The notes under the pieces are model-generated. The model was given only the letters and a program-made list of their open reading frames with translations, did no database searches and was not told the origin of the DNA. Both the position numbers and the translations under genes were made by a program. Positions 1 to 6,579 of a stretch of 8,693 nt of DNA are shown here, one piece after another; position 1 is the first letter of the stretch; every line of letters starts with the position of its first letter. Source of the stretch: Lachnospiraceae bacterium (lineage in GTDB: Bacteria > Bacillota_A > Clostridia > Lachnospirales > Lachnospiraceae); the NCBI GenBank assembly GCA_017435025.1, contig JAFSFU010000328.1:1-8693 (forward strand). The letters are read 5' to 3'.

Positions 1-193
1 TGTTTTTGATGGAAAGAGAGATTAAACGCTTAAGGGAAATCGTCTTTGTTGTCAGATGCTCGACCATCATAGCAAGAGAGCAGAGGCCGCAGCCGGCTTC
101 CTTAATGGACATGTTTACAAATTTGCTGTCCGGATTGCTGACGTCGGTCGGATAAGGAATATGCGGATATTCCAACTGGTTTAAATATTTCAT
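1..193 (-). CDS. C39-like cysteine-peptidase-fold protein, 5' part only
   Basis: This is an open frame of 64 codons plus one base, read leftwards from an ATG at 193 and cut by the window edge. The start is set by a strong AGGAGGT about 8 bases upstream. The visible protein begins MKYLNQLEYPHIPYP and holds an AGCGLCSLAMMVEHLT stretch at residues 33-48. That GCGxxSLAM pattern is how the nucleophile helix of C39-like (papain-fold) peptidase domains usually looks, with Cys35 as the likely nucleophile. The His and Asp/Asn partners would lie beyond the edge, so activity cannot be judged. There is no signal peptide, so I infer a cytoplasmic protein. Substrate and role are unknown. It is transcribed divergently from the HAD gene, from its own promoter. 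Confidence 0.72.
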   Translation of the reverse strand, partial: MKYLNQLEYPHIPYPTDVSNPDSKFVNMSIKEAGCGLCSLAMMVEHLTTKTISLKRLISLSIKN

Positions 194-222
194 ATGTAGA
201 TACCTCCTTTTCTTATATAGAT

Positions 223-251
223 ATTATGACGAGCGGAGATAAAAAAGTCAA
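223..251 (-). promoter_or_regulatory. Sigma-A-type promoter for the C39-like gene
   Basis: Read on the minus strand there is TTGACT (251-246), a 17-base spacer and CATAAT (228-223). The match to the -35/-10 consensus is good and the spacer is optimal. It lies about 30 bases upstream of the start codon at 193. Confidence 0.7.
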
Positions 252-281
252 TAAATAGCAAGCATTTTCCAGAAGAAGCAG

Positions 282-310
282 TTGATAAGAATGGGCTTTT
301 CAGATAAAAT
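282..310 (+). promoter_or_regulatory. Sigma-A-type promoter for the HAD phosphatase gene
   Basis: TTGATA (282-287), a 17-base spacer and TAAAAT (305-310) form a near-consensus promoter. It would give an AT-rich leader of roughly 55-60 bases before the ATG at 375. It does not overlap the leftward promoter at 223-251. Confidence 0.65.
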
Positions 311-374
311 GTTATATAGGGAAAAATTGCAGGATAATTAAAGTAAATAAAAATATATAAGGAATGGGAATGCT

Positions 375-1193
375 ATGCAGAAAAACTATGAGATTATCGT
401 ATTGGATTTAGATGGTACGCTGACGAATAGAGACAAAGTGATCACACCGCGCACAAAGGCGGCTTTGATGGAGGCGCAGAGACGTGGAAAAAAAGTGGTT
501 CTGGCATCCGGAAGACCAACTCCTGGCGTATTGCCTTTGGCAGAAGAATTGGAGTTGAAAAATTATGGCGGTTATATTTTATCCTTCAATGGTGGTATGA
601 TCATGAACTGTGCAACCGGAGAAGTAGTATTCTCACAGCTTTTGCCACAGGAGGCCAATCGCAGGATCATTGAGCTTGCAGAGGAGCATCGTGTAGATTT
701 TCTTACTTATGAAGATGACCATATTGTGACGAACAATAAGGAAAACGAATACGGTCAGAAGGAGAGCTGGATCACCCATATGCCTTTGATGGAAAAGGAA
801 AATCTGAAAGACTATCTGAATTTCCAGGTGCCGAAATTCCTGCTTCTGGACGATGGTGATTATTTGGCTTTGGTAGAACCGAAGGTGAAAGCAGCACTGG
901 GTAAAAACTTCAGTGTCTATCGTTCTGAGCCGTTCTTCCTAGAAGTTCTGCCGAAAGGCATCGATAAGGCGTTGAGTTTGGCAAGACTTTTGGAGGTGAT
1001 CGGTCTTACAAAGGAAGAGATGATCGCATGTGGTGATGGCTACAATGATCTTTCTATGATTCAGTTTGCCGGACTTGGTGTTGCGATGGAGAATGCGGTA
1101 CTTCCTGTTCGCAAGGTGGCTGACTATATTACTGACTCCAACAATGATGACGGTGTTGGTAAAGTTGTCGAGAAATTTATGCTTTTTGATTAA
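375..1193 (+). CDS. Cof-type HAD-superfamily phosphatase
   Basis: This 272-residue protein has the full set of HAD motifs. Motif I is DLDGT at 11-15, with Asp11 as nucleophile and Asp13 as acid/base. Motif II is Ser45 in ASGRP. Motif III is Lys198 in the PKGIDKA segment. Motif IV is GDGYND at 220-225, supplying Mg ligands. The C2-type cap lies between motifs II and III, about residues 85-190, and the length suits the Cof/YbiV subfamily (IIB). Family members are soluble Mg-dependent phosphatases acting on sugar phosphates, FMN, PLP or similar small molecules; the substrate cannot be read from sequence. The ATG at 375 follows AAGGA about 11 bases upstream. An out-of-frame ATG at 364 is ignored. 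No terminator follows, so some read-through into yerC is possible. Confidence 0.92.
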   Translation: MQKNYEIIVLDLDGTLTNRDKVITPRTKAALMEAQRRGKKVVLASGRPTPGVLPLAEELELKNYGGYILSFNGGMIMNCATGEVVFSQLLPQEANRRIIELAEEHRVDFLTYEDDHIVTNNKENEYGQKESWITHMPLMEKENLKDYLNFQVPKFLLLDDGDYLALVEPKVKAALGKNFSVYRSEPFFLEVLPKGIDKALSLARLLEVIGLTKEEMIACGDGYNDLSMIQFAGLGVAMENAVLPVRKVADYITDSNNDDGVGKVVEKFMLFD

Positions 1194-1198
1194 AATGC

Positions 1199-1227
1199 TA
1201 GACAGAAGTACTTTCGTATGGTAAAAT
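1199..1227 (+). promoter_or_regulatory. Extended -10 promoter for yerC, with palindromes
   Basis: TAGACA (1199-1204), a 17-base spacer and TAAAAT (1222-1227), preceded by TGG (1219-1221), form an extended -10 promoter. The spacer contains the perfect 8-base palindrome AAGTACTT (1206-1213). Just past the expected start of transcription lies a dyad, ACAGAGT-GCG-ACTC(A)TGT (1239-1256). Either could be an operator or, for the second, a leader hairpin. Their use is inference. Confidence 0.65.
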
Positions 1228-1253
1228 GGTAAAGACTTACAGAGTGCGACTCA

Positions 1254-1267
1254 TGTTAGGAAAAAAC
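1254..1267 (+). repeat. 14-base direct repeat, copy 1 (before yerC)
   Basis: TGTTAGGAAAAAAC starts 33 bases before the yerC start codon. The identical string occurs at 1636-1649, 33 bases before the next start codon. Function unknown. Confidence 0.85.
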
Positions 1268-1286
1268 GCGAAACGAGGTATTTAGC

Positions 1287-1589
1287 ATGAACAAAAAAAT
1301 TAAGACAGAGGCGGTGGATCACCTATTTGAAGCTGTCCTGACCTTAAAGACACCGGAAGAATGTTATGCATTTTTTGAGGATGTTTGTACGGTGAACGAG
1401 CTGTTGTCGTTGTCTCAGCGCTATGAAGTGGCAAAGATGCTGAGAGAAAAGAAAACTTATCTGGATATTGCAGAGCGTACGGGGGCGTCCACTGCAACGA
1501 TCAGCCGTGTCAATCGTTCTCTCAATTACGGAAATGACGGATACGATATGGTATTCAAACGTCTTGGATATCCATTCGAGGAAAAATAA
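1287..1589 (+). CDS. yerC: TrpR-family transcriptional regulator YerC/YecD
   Basis: The 100-residue, all-helical protein closely follows the YerC/YecD subfamily of TrpR-like repressors throughout. Hallmarks are the EECYAFFEDVCTVNELLSL segment at 24-42, the QRYEVAKML segment at 44-52, and a helix-turn-helix at about 58-80 containing YLDIAERTGASTATISRVNR. Length is normal. Family members bind DNA as dimers. From memory, comparative genomics has proposed YerC (HisR) as a regulator of histidine genes in Gram-positives; nothing in this window tests that. The ATG at 1287 is preceded by GAGG with about 8 bases spacing. It has its own promoter and a terminator directly behind it. Palindromes in and after the promoter make autoregulation plausible. 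In Bacillus subtilis yerC lies just upstream of pcrB-pcrA; here pcrA is two genes away. Confidence 0.93.
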   Translation: MNKKIKTEAVDHLFEAVLTLKTPEECYAFFEDVCTVNELLSLSQRYEVAKMLREKKTYLDIAERTGASTATISRVNRSLNYGNDGYDMVFKRLGYPFEEK

Positions 1590-1598
1590 AAGCTATAG

Positions 1599-1639
1599 CA
1601 CTGCTGACAGGTGGAGGTACTGGCAGCAGTGTTTTTGTT
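1599..1639 (+). terminator. Intrinsic terminator after yerC
   Basis: CACTGCTG (1599-1606) pairs perfectly with CAGCAGTG (1624-1631). CAG/CTG adds three more pairs inside after an A/G mismatch. TTTTTGTT follows (1632-1639). Only about 30 bases separate the T-tract from the next start codon, so it may act as an attenuator or a leaky terminator for the peptidase gene. Confidence 0.82.
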
Positions 1640-1649
1640 AGGAAAAAAC
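1636..1649 (+). repeat. 14-base direct repeat, copy 2 (before the M14 gene)
   Basis: This is an exact copy of TGTTAGGAAAAAAC at 1254-1267, again 33 bases before a start codon. Its AAAAAC (1644-1649) is complementary to GTTTTT (1631-1636), which overlaps the T-tract of the preceding terminator. Confidence 0.85.
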
Positions 1650-1668
1650 AGAACAGGGAGGTAATCAC

Positions 1669-3351
1669 TTGAAACATACATATGTTTATGATCATTATTA
1701 CAAATATGATGAGATCACATCCGTTTTGAAAAAATATGCGGAGGAATATCCGGCATACACAGAGCTGGACTCCATTGGCAAGACACCGGAGGGACGCGAA
1801 CAGTGGATCTTGAAGGTGACAAATAAGCAGACCGGTGGTTTTGAAGAGAAACCGGCTCTTTATGTGGAAGGAAACATCCATGCCGGCGAAGTGACCGGAA
1901 GTATGACGGTTATGTACCTTTTGGATACTATTTTGAGCAACACAGATGATGCGAGTATCAAGCATCTCCTCAGTCACTATACGTTGTATGCGGTGCCGCG
2001 TGTATCTCCGGATGGCTCGGAGTATTATCTCACGACTCCGGATACGGTACGTTCCGCACCGAGACTTTATCCGTTCAGTCAACCGCAGCCTGGTGTGCAG
2101 AGAAAGGATATGGATGGAGATGGTATGATCCGACAGATGCGTGTGAAAACACCGTATGGTGCATGGAAGGCGTCTGAAAAAGATCCGCGTGTGATGACAC
2201 GTCGTCAGTCCGATGATCTTTTTGGAGATTTTTATGATTTATATGATGAGGGCGAAGTGCTTGACTATGATGGCCTGAATATTGAGGCTGCACCGCATCC
2301 GTTCGGAAATGATTTCAACCGAAATTATCCGATCGGATGGCAGACAGAGGATGTGGAACGTGGATCCGGCGATTATCCGCTTTCCAATCCGGAAACAAAG
2401 GCAAACGCAGATTTCCTGATCGCACATCCGAACGTATGCTGCGTGATCGATATGCATACTTCCGGAGGTCAGAATCTCTATACTCCGGGATTTAAGAGCG
2501 GAAAAGCTGCGATCAAACAGGATATCGATCTCTACAAAGCGATTGGTAAGATTGCAAACCAGGAAAATGGATATCCGGTCCTGAATCTGTATGATCAGTA
2601 CATGCCGCAGTCCAGCCCGCAGACATGTGGAGGTTTTGATGATTTCTGTCATTTTGTTCTTGGAATCCCATGTATGACGATCGAGTGCTGGGATCTGGCA
2701 GAGCGCGCAGGAATTGAGCCGTCTTACCCGCCGCGTGAGGATAAGTCGGATGAAGAACTGGAAAACGAGATGTGTGCAATGGTGAAGTGGATCGACGAGA
2801 ACGTGGGTCCGGATCACTATATGGCATGGAAGGAATTTGATCATCCGCAGCTTGGCAAAGTGGAACTTGGCGGATGTGAGGCAAAATTTGTATCTCAGAA
2901 TCCTCCGATTCCATATCTGGAGCAGGAAGTTGCGAAGCATACCCGTTTCATGCTGCGTCTTATGAAGCTGCTTCCGGCTTTGAGTATTGATGAAGTGAAG
3001 ACGACACAGCTTGGTGAAGATATCTTTAAGATCGAGGCAGTGGCTGGAAACCGAGGATATATGCCGACTTATGTATTTAAAGAGGGCATGAAGTCCAAAC
3101 GTATGAAAGGTGTTAGCCTTGAAATGACCGGTGTGGAAGTGTTAGAGGGCGCAGTGAAAGCGGATCTTGGTCATCTAGAAGGTCACAGTGGACTTTACAA
3201 CAGTGGCTGGGGTATTACAATGGCAACCGGACGCCGGGCTCCGCTCTGGAAGAAAGCTTCGTGGGTCGTACGCGGTAAGAAGGGCGATGTCTTTGAGATT
3301 ATCTGTGATTCCGGCAAGGCAGGAAAAGTAGTTGCCAGCGGAATTCTATAA
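1669..3351 (+). CDS. M14-family zinc carboxypeptidase-like protein
   Basis: The 560-residue protein begins with TTG at 1669. That start is supported by AGGGAGG (1655-1661) with a 7-base gap. The N-terminal two thirds are an M14 (carboxypeptidase A/T-like) catalytic domain. Zinc ligands are His71 and Glu74 in NIHAGEVTGS and His263 in VIDMHTSGG. The substrate-binding Asn-Arg pair is N217/R218 in GNDFNRNYPIGW, and the likely catalytic glutamate is Glu339 in MTIECWDL. All key residues are present, so I expect an active metallocarboxypeptidase. An insert at 147-152, DMDGDG, resembles a calcium loop but lacks the acidic twelfth position of an EF-hand. Residues from about 385 form a C-terminal region I do not recognise. 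There is no signal peptide or membrane segment, so it is probably cytoplasmic. Substrate is unknown; peptides or peptidoglycan fragments are possible. Confidence 0.88.
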   Translation: MKHTYVYDHYYKYDEITSVLKKYAEEYPAYTELDSIGKTPEGREQWILKVTNKQTGGFEEKPALYVEGNIHAGEVTGSMTVMYLLDTILSNTDDASIKHLLSHYTLYAVPRVSPDGSEYYLTTPDTVRSAPRLYPFSQPQPGVQRKDMDGDGMIRQMRVKTPYGAWKASEKDPRVMTRRQSDDLFGDFYDLYDEGEVLDYDGLNIEAAPHPFGNDFNRNYPIGWQTEDVERGSGDYPLSNPETKANADFLIAHPNVCCVIDMHTSGGQNLYTPGFKSGKAAIKQDIDLYKAIGKIANQENGYPVLNLYDQYMPQSSPQTCGGFDDFCHFVLGIPCMTIECWDLAERAGIEPSYPPREDKSDEELENEMCAMVKWIDENVGPDHYMAWKEFDHPQLGKVELGGCEAKFVSQNPPIPYLEQEVAKHTRFMLRLMKLLPALSIDEVKTTQLGEDIFKIEAVAGNRGYMPTYVFKEGMKSKRMKGVSLEMTGVEVLEGAVKADLGHLEGHSGLYNSGWGITMATGRRAPLWKKASWVVRGKKGDVFEIICDSGKAGKVVASGIL

Positions 3352-3378
3352 ACGGGTGCACAATCCAATATAAAAATA

Positions 3379-3419
3379 ACGGTGCAGGAGATCTGTGTTT
3401 CCTGCACCGTCTTCATTTT
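3379..3419. terminator. Bidirectional intrinsic terminator between convergent genes
   Basis: ACGGTGCAGGA (3379-3389) and TCCTGCACCGT (3400-3410) form a perfect 11-bp stem with a 10-base loop. On the plus strand CTTCATTTT follows. On the minus strand the stem is followed by a T-rich run, TTATTTTTATATT. It serves both the M14 gene and the leftward DUF1836 gene. Confidence 0.88.
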
Positions 3420-3424
3420 GTAAC

Positions 3425-4033
3425 TTATTTCTTTTTTGTAGGAGGATTCTCTGCGCGAAGCTGATCGGTGATCTGCTCGATCATCTGTTTTTTTAAGAAG
3501 ACGTCAAAAGCCAGTTCACAGATAAAAGCGAACAACTGAAGATCATTTCTGGAAGATTCGTCCTCAACTTGTTTGAAGGTTTCGCTGGCCGCATTAAACT
3601 TCTGTTTCACATCGCTTTTCAGGTTTTCCATCTGCTTGTGTTCCAGCTTAAATACTTCCGTGTAAACCTCCGAGAGAGGAAGCGTTTCTTCGCCGAAGTG
3701 ATTCTCAGTGATATAGGAGAGGATTGTCTCAATATCCGATAAATTCAGCAGATTTTTAAAGTAATAGATAAATACCAGAAGAAGAATATGCTCCTGGGTA
3801 TACTTCTTTTTTACCGGTGACGGAAGCAGATTGTTCTTCGCATAATTGTTGATCATCGTTTTTGTCAGGACTTTATCATCCGGATAACGCTTTAAATCAC
3901 CAAGATGACTTTCCATAAATGTGGTAACCTGATCCATATATAAATCAATCTGCGGAATATCTTCTACATGGATATGATCCAAATTGTCCAGATATGCCAA
4001 CAGCTCTTTTAAACGCTCTTCATTAGTCTTCAT
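3425..4033 (-). CDS. DUF1836 (MerR-like HTH) predicted regulator
   Basis: The 202-residue protein starts at the ATG at 4033, beginning MKTNEERLKELLAYL. A longer frame from a GTG at 4051 is unlikely, because the AAAGGAG ribosome binding site lies inside it, 8 bases before the chosen ATG. Residues about 30-110 match the DUF1836 pattern: a MerR-like recognition segment with LTKTMINNYAKNNLLP (56-71), then KKYTQEHILLLVFIYYFKN (76-94). The rest is helical and charged, ending in a lysine-rich tail (PPTKKK). DUF1836 proteins are common in Firmicutes and are presumed DNA-binding regulators, but I know of no defined target. There is no membrane segment. It is convergent with the M14 gene and divergent from pcrA, so regulation of the shared 4034-4208 region is a reasonable guess. 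Confidence 0.82.
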   Translation of the reverse strand: MKTNEERLKELLAYLDNLDHIHVEDIPQIDLYMDQVTTFMESHLGDLKRYPDDKVLTKTMINNYAKNNLLPSPVKKKYTQEHILLLVFIYYFKNLLNLSDIETILSYITENHFGEETLPLSEVYTEVFKLEHKQMENLKSDVKQKFNAASETFKQVEDESSRNDLQLFAFICELAFDVFLKKQMIEQITDQLRAENPPTKKK

Positions 4034-4061
4034 AATCAGAACTCCTTTCACGCTACACTCT

Positions 4062-4090
4062 ATTATATAGTTTTTGAAACCTTATGGCAA
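4062..4090 (-). promoter_or_regulatory. Sigma-A-type promoter for the DUF1836 gene
   Basis: On the minus strand there is TTGCCA (4090-4085), a 17-base spacer and a perfect TATAAT (4067-4062). It is placed about 30 bases before the ATG at 4033, giving a short leader that holds AAAGGAG. Confidence 0.78.
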
Positions 4091-4104
4091 GTGGGAAACG
4101 GATT

Positions 4105-4124
4105 ACAAATTATTAAATTTTTGT
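4105..4124. promoter_or_regulatory. AT-rich imperfect dyad between divergent promoters (possible operator)
   Basis: ACAAA (4105-4109) and TTTGT (4120-4124) are inverted arms around an AT-rich core. An outer ATTAC (4102-4106) / GTAAT (4130-4134) pair is also present. The dyad lies between the -35 boxes of the DUF1836 and pcrA promoters. The arms are short and AT-rich, so it may be chance. Confidence 0.25.
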
Positions 4125-4153
4125 GTCCCGTAATTTTCGAATTTATTCAGTCA

Positions 4154-4182
4154 TAGACATCGAACATATTTTCTGTTATAAT
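4154..4182 (+). promoter_or_regulatory. Extended -10 promoter for pcrA
   Basis: TAGACA (4154-4159), a 17-base spacer and a perfect TATAAT (4177-4182), preceded by TGT (4174-4176), form an extended -10 promoter. The -35 hexamer, spacer length and TGn extension are the same as at the yerC promoter. Confidence 0.8.
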
Positions 4183-4208
4183 AAAACTCTGATTGAAAGG
4201 GGAATATT

Positions 4209-6458
4209 ATGAACAGTTTTCACACATTGAATCCCATGCAGCAGGAAGCTGTATTACATACAGAAGGACCGCTTCTTGTACTGGCAGGAGCCGGTTCGGG
4301 AAAAACACGTGCATTGACGCATCGTGTGGCGTATCTGATTGAAGAAAAGAATGTGGCACCCTGGAATATTCTGGCGATCACGTTTACCAATAAGGCCGCT
4401 GGTGAAATGAGAGAGCGTGTCAATGGATTGGTGGAGTACGGGGCCGACAGTGTATGGGTCAGCACGTTCCATTCACTTTGCGTACGCATTTTGAGAAGAT
4501 TTATTGAGAATCTCGGATATGATACCAGCTTTTCTATTTATGACACGGATGATCAGAAAACGCTGATGAAGCAGATCTTTAAGTCGATGGAGATCAACAA
4601 CAAGCAGTATAAGGAGCGAGGTGTGCTGAGTGTTATTTCCTCTGCGAAAAATGAGCTGATCACGCCGGAGGAATTTGCACTGAATGCCCGTGCAGATGGT
4701 GATTTCCGCGGACAGAAGATCGCGGAAATCTATAAAGAGTACCAGATGCAGTTGAAAAAGAACAATGCGCTGGATTTTGATGATCTTCTGGTTAAGACGG
4801 TGGAACTTTTTGATGCAAAACCGGAAGTCTTGGATTACTATCAGGAAAAATTTAAATATATCATGGTGGATGAGTATCAGGATACCAATACGGCGCAGTT
4901 TAAGCTGGTGAGTCAGTTGGCGAAAAAGTATGGAAATATCTGTGTGGTTGGTGATGATGACCAGTCTATTTATCGGTTCCGCGGTGCCAATATCCGGAAT
5001 ATCCTGAATTTTGAACAGGCATTTCCAGGTGCAAGGGTGATCAAACTGGAACAGAACTACCGCTCCACAAAAATGATCCTGGATGCGGCTAACGGTGTGA
5101 TCCGGAATAATACCGGAAGAAAAGACAAGACCCTGTGGACGGAAAATGAGGTGGGCAGCAAAGTTCGCGTAAAAATCTTTGATACGGCATTTGATGAGGC
5201 AGATGGAATTGTCAAAGATATGGTGAAAAAAGGCGGCGCCTGGAAAGATTATGCAGTTCTCTATCGAACCAACGCCCAGTCCCGACTCATAGAAGAAAAA
5301 TGCATTGCATATAATGTACCTTACAGACTGGTAGGTGGTGTAAACTTCTACCAACGAAAAGAGATCAAGGATATTCTCGCGTACCTGAAAACGATCGCGA
5401 ATGGTCGTGATGATCTGGCAGTGCAGAGGATCATTAATGTTCCAAAACGCGGAATCGGTGCGACTACGGTGGGAAAAGTCAATTTATTTGCCGCTGTGAA
5501 CGGCATGAATTTCTATGACGTGCTTTTGCGTATCGGTGCAGTTCCGGGAATTGGAAAGGCAGCAGTTAAGATCGATAAGTTTACGGATGAGATCGGTCGC
5601 TTCCGTCAGATGCTTCGCGAAGGAAGTTCGATCGAGGAGGTAATTGAGGATATTGTCAATTCTACCGGTTATCGGGATGAACTTCTGGAAGAAGGGGAAG
5701 TGGAAGCGGAGACACGTCTGGAGAATATCGCAGAGCTTGTTAACAAAGCCGTTTCATACTGGCAGGATGCGGATGAACCGTCGTTAGATGGTTTCCTGGA
5801 AGAAGTGGCGCTTGTGGCAGATATCGACAGTATGGATGAATCGGAGGATCGAGTGATCTTAATGACGCTTCATGCGGCAAAAGGTCTGGAGTTTCCATAT
5901 GTATATCTGACAGGTATGGAAGAGGGATTATTCCCGAGCGTAATGGCGATGTCGGAAGATGCGGAAGCGATTGAGGAGGAACGCCGTCTTTGCTATGTAG
6001 GCATTACGCGTGCGGAGCGTGAATTGATGTGCACGGCCGCGAGACAGCGTATGATCAAGGGCGAGACCCGTTACGAGAAACCGAGCCGTTTCCTGGACGA
6101 AATTCCGGGAGAATATGTAGAACGGGAGCAGCAGGAAAATTCCATCTACGCCCGTCGCCGTGCGGTATCTGATTACGAGGATAGTGATCTTCCGTGGAAC
6201 AATCGTCCCTCCGGTATCAGTTTGTTCGGCAAAAAGCCGGAAGTTGGAAGAAAACCGGATTTCGGTAAAGCGTTCACGGTGCAGAAAGCGTCTTCTTTGG
6301 ATTACTGCGAAGGAGATCGTGTAAGACACATCAAATTTGGAGTGGGAACTGTAAAAAATATCGTGGATGGCGGTAAAGACTTTGAAGTTACCGTAGAATT
6401 TGATTCTGTGGGTGTCAGAAAGATGTTCGCATCGTTTGCAAAATTACAAAAGATTTAA
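4209..6458 (+). CDS. pcrA: ATP-dependent DNA helicase PcrA (UvrD/Rep family, SF1A)
   Basis: This 749-residue protein is a complete SF1A 3'-5' helicase. In order it shows a Q-motif segment LNPMQQEAV (7-15), Walker A GAGSGKT (27-33), motif Ia [10 protein letters not shown] (58-67), Walker B DEYQD (221-225), motif [16 protein letters not shown] (248-260), motif IV QNYRST (282-287), motif [12 protein letters not shown] (553-563) and motif [10 protein letters not shown] (596-603). The 2B region lies between motifs IV and V. The C-terminus (about 697-749, [17 protein letters not shown] then [11 protein letters not shown]) is the Tudor-like domain through which PcrA/UvrD contacts RNA polymerase. PcrA unwinds DNA in repair, clears RecA filaments and replication-transcription conflicts, and is essential in several Firmicutes. 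The ATG at 4209 follows GAAAGGGG. No pcrB or ligA is adjacent on the right, and no clear terminator follows. Confidence 0.97.
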   Translation: MNSFHTLNPMQQEAVLHTEGPLLVLAGAGSGKTRALTHRVAYLIEEKNVAPWNILAITFTNKAAGEMRERVNGLVEYGADSVWVSTFHSLCVRILRRFIENLGYDTSFSIYDTDDQKTLMKQIFKSMEINNKQYKERGVLSVISSAKNELITPEEFALNARADGDFRGQKIAEIYKEYQMQLKKNNALDFDDLLVKTVELFDAKPEVLDYYQEKFKYIMVDEYQDTNTAQFKLVSQLAKKYGNICVVGDDDQSIYRFRGANIRNILNFEQAFPGARVIKLEQNYRSTKMILDAANGVIRNNTGRKDKTLWTENEVGSKVRVKIFDTAFDEADGIVKDMVKKGGAWKDYAVLYRTNAQSRLIEEKCIAYNVPYRLVGGVNFYQRKEIKDILAYLKTIANGRDDLAVQRIINVPKRGIGATTVGKVNLFAAVNGMNFYDVLLRIGAVPGIGKAAVKIDKFTDEIGRFRQMLREGSSIEEVIEDIVNSTGYRDELLEEGEVEAETRLENIAELVNKAVSYWQDADEPSLDGFLEEVALVADIDSMDESEDRVILMTLHAAKGLEFPYVYLTGMEEGLFPSVMAMSEDAEAIEEERRLCYVGITRAERELMCTAARQRMIKGETRYEKPSRFLDEIPGEYVEREQQENSIYARRRAVSDYEDSDLPWNNRPSGISLFGKKPEVGRKPDFGKAFTVQKASSLDYCEGDRVRHIKFGVGTVKNIVDGGKDFEVTVEFDSVGVRKMFASFAKLQKI

Positions 6459-6515
6459 AATAATGAAAAAAATGTGAAAAAGTTACAAAAACAGGATAGT
6501 AAAATTTAAAAAATA

Positions 6516-6525
6516 ATGGTATACT
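6516..6525 (+). promoter_or_regulatory. Probable extended -10 promoter for the acidic membrane protein
   Basis: TGG followed by TATACT (6520-6525) makes an extended -10 element. The -35 position (6497-6502, TAGTAA) is poor. With no terminator seen after pcrA, some transcription may also come from the pcrA promoter. Confidence 0.5.
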
Positions 6526-6536
6526 GTTTGAAAGAA

Positions 6537-6555
6537 TTGAAATCTGGAATTTCAA
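6537..6555 (+). other. Leader hairpin before the acidic membrane protein
   Basis: TTGAAAT (6537-6543) and ATTTCAA (6549-6555) form a perfect 7-bp stem with a CTGGA loop. It lies a few bases after the expected transcription start and 24 bases before the ATG. There is no T-tract, so it is not a terminator. It may protect the 5' end of the mRNA. Confidence 0.45.
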
Positions 6556-6579
6556 GAACGTGGAAAGGAAGCGTGGGGT

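Noticed and set aside
1555..2082. Minus-strand open frame across yerC and the M14 gene, and similar antisense frames within M14, pcrA and rlmD.
   Set aside because: They are antisense to well-supported genes, show low-complexity or implausible proteins, and match no family I recognise.
4034..4051. GTG start at 4051 for the DUF1836 gene (six extra residues).
   Set aside because: The AAAGGAG ribosome binding site lies within those codons, at ideal distance from the ATG at 4033.
6537..6555. Hairpin as a terminator for pcrA.
   Set aside because: It is AT-rich with no T-tract and lies after a promoter-like element, so it fits a leader hairpin better.
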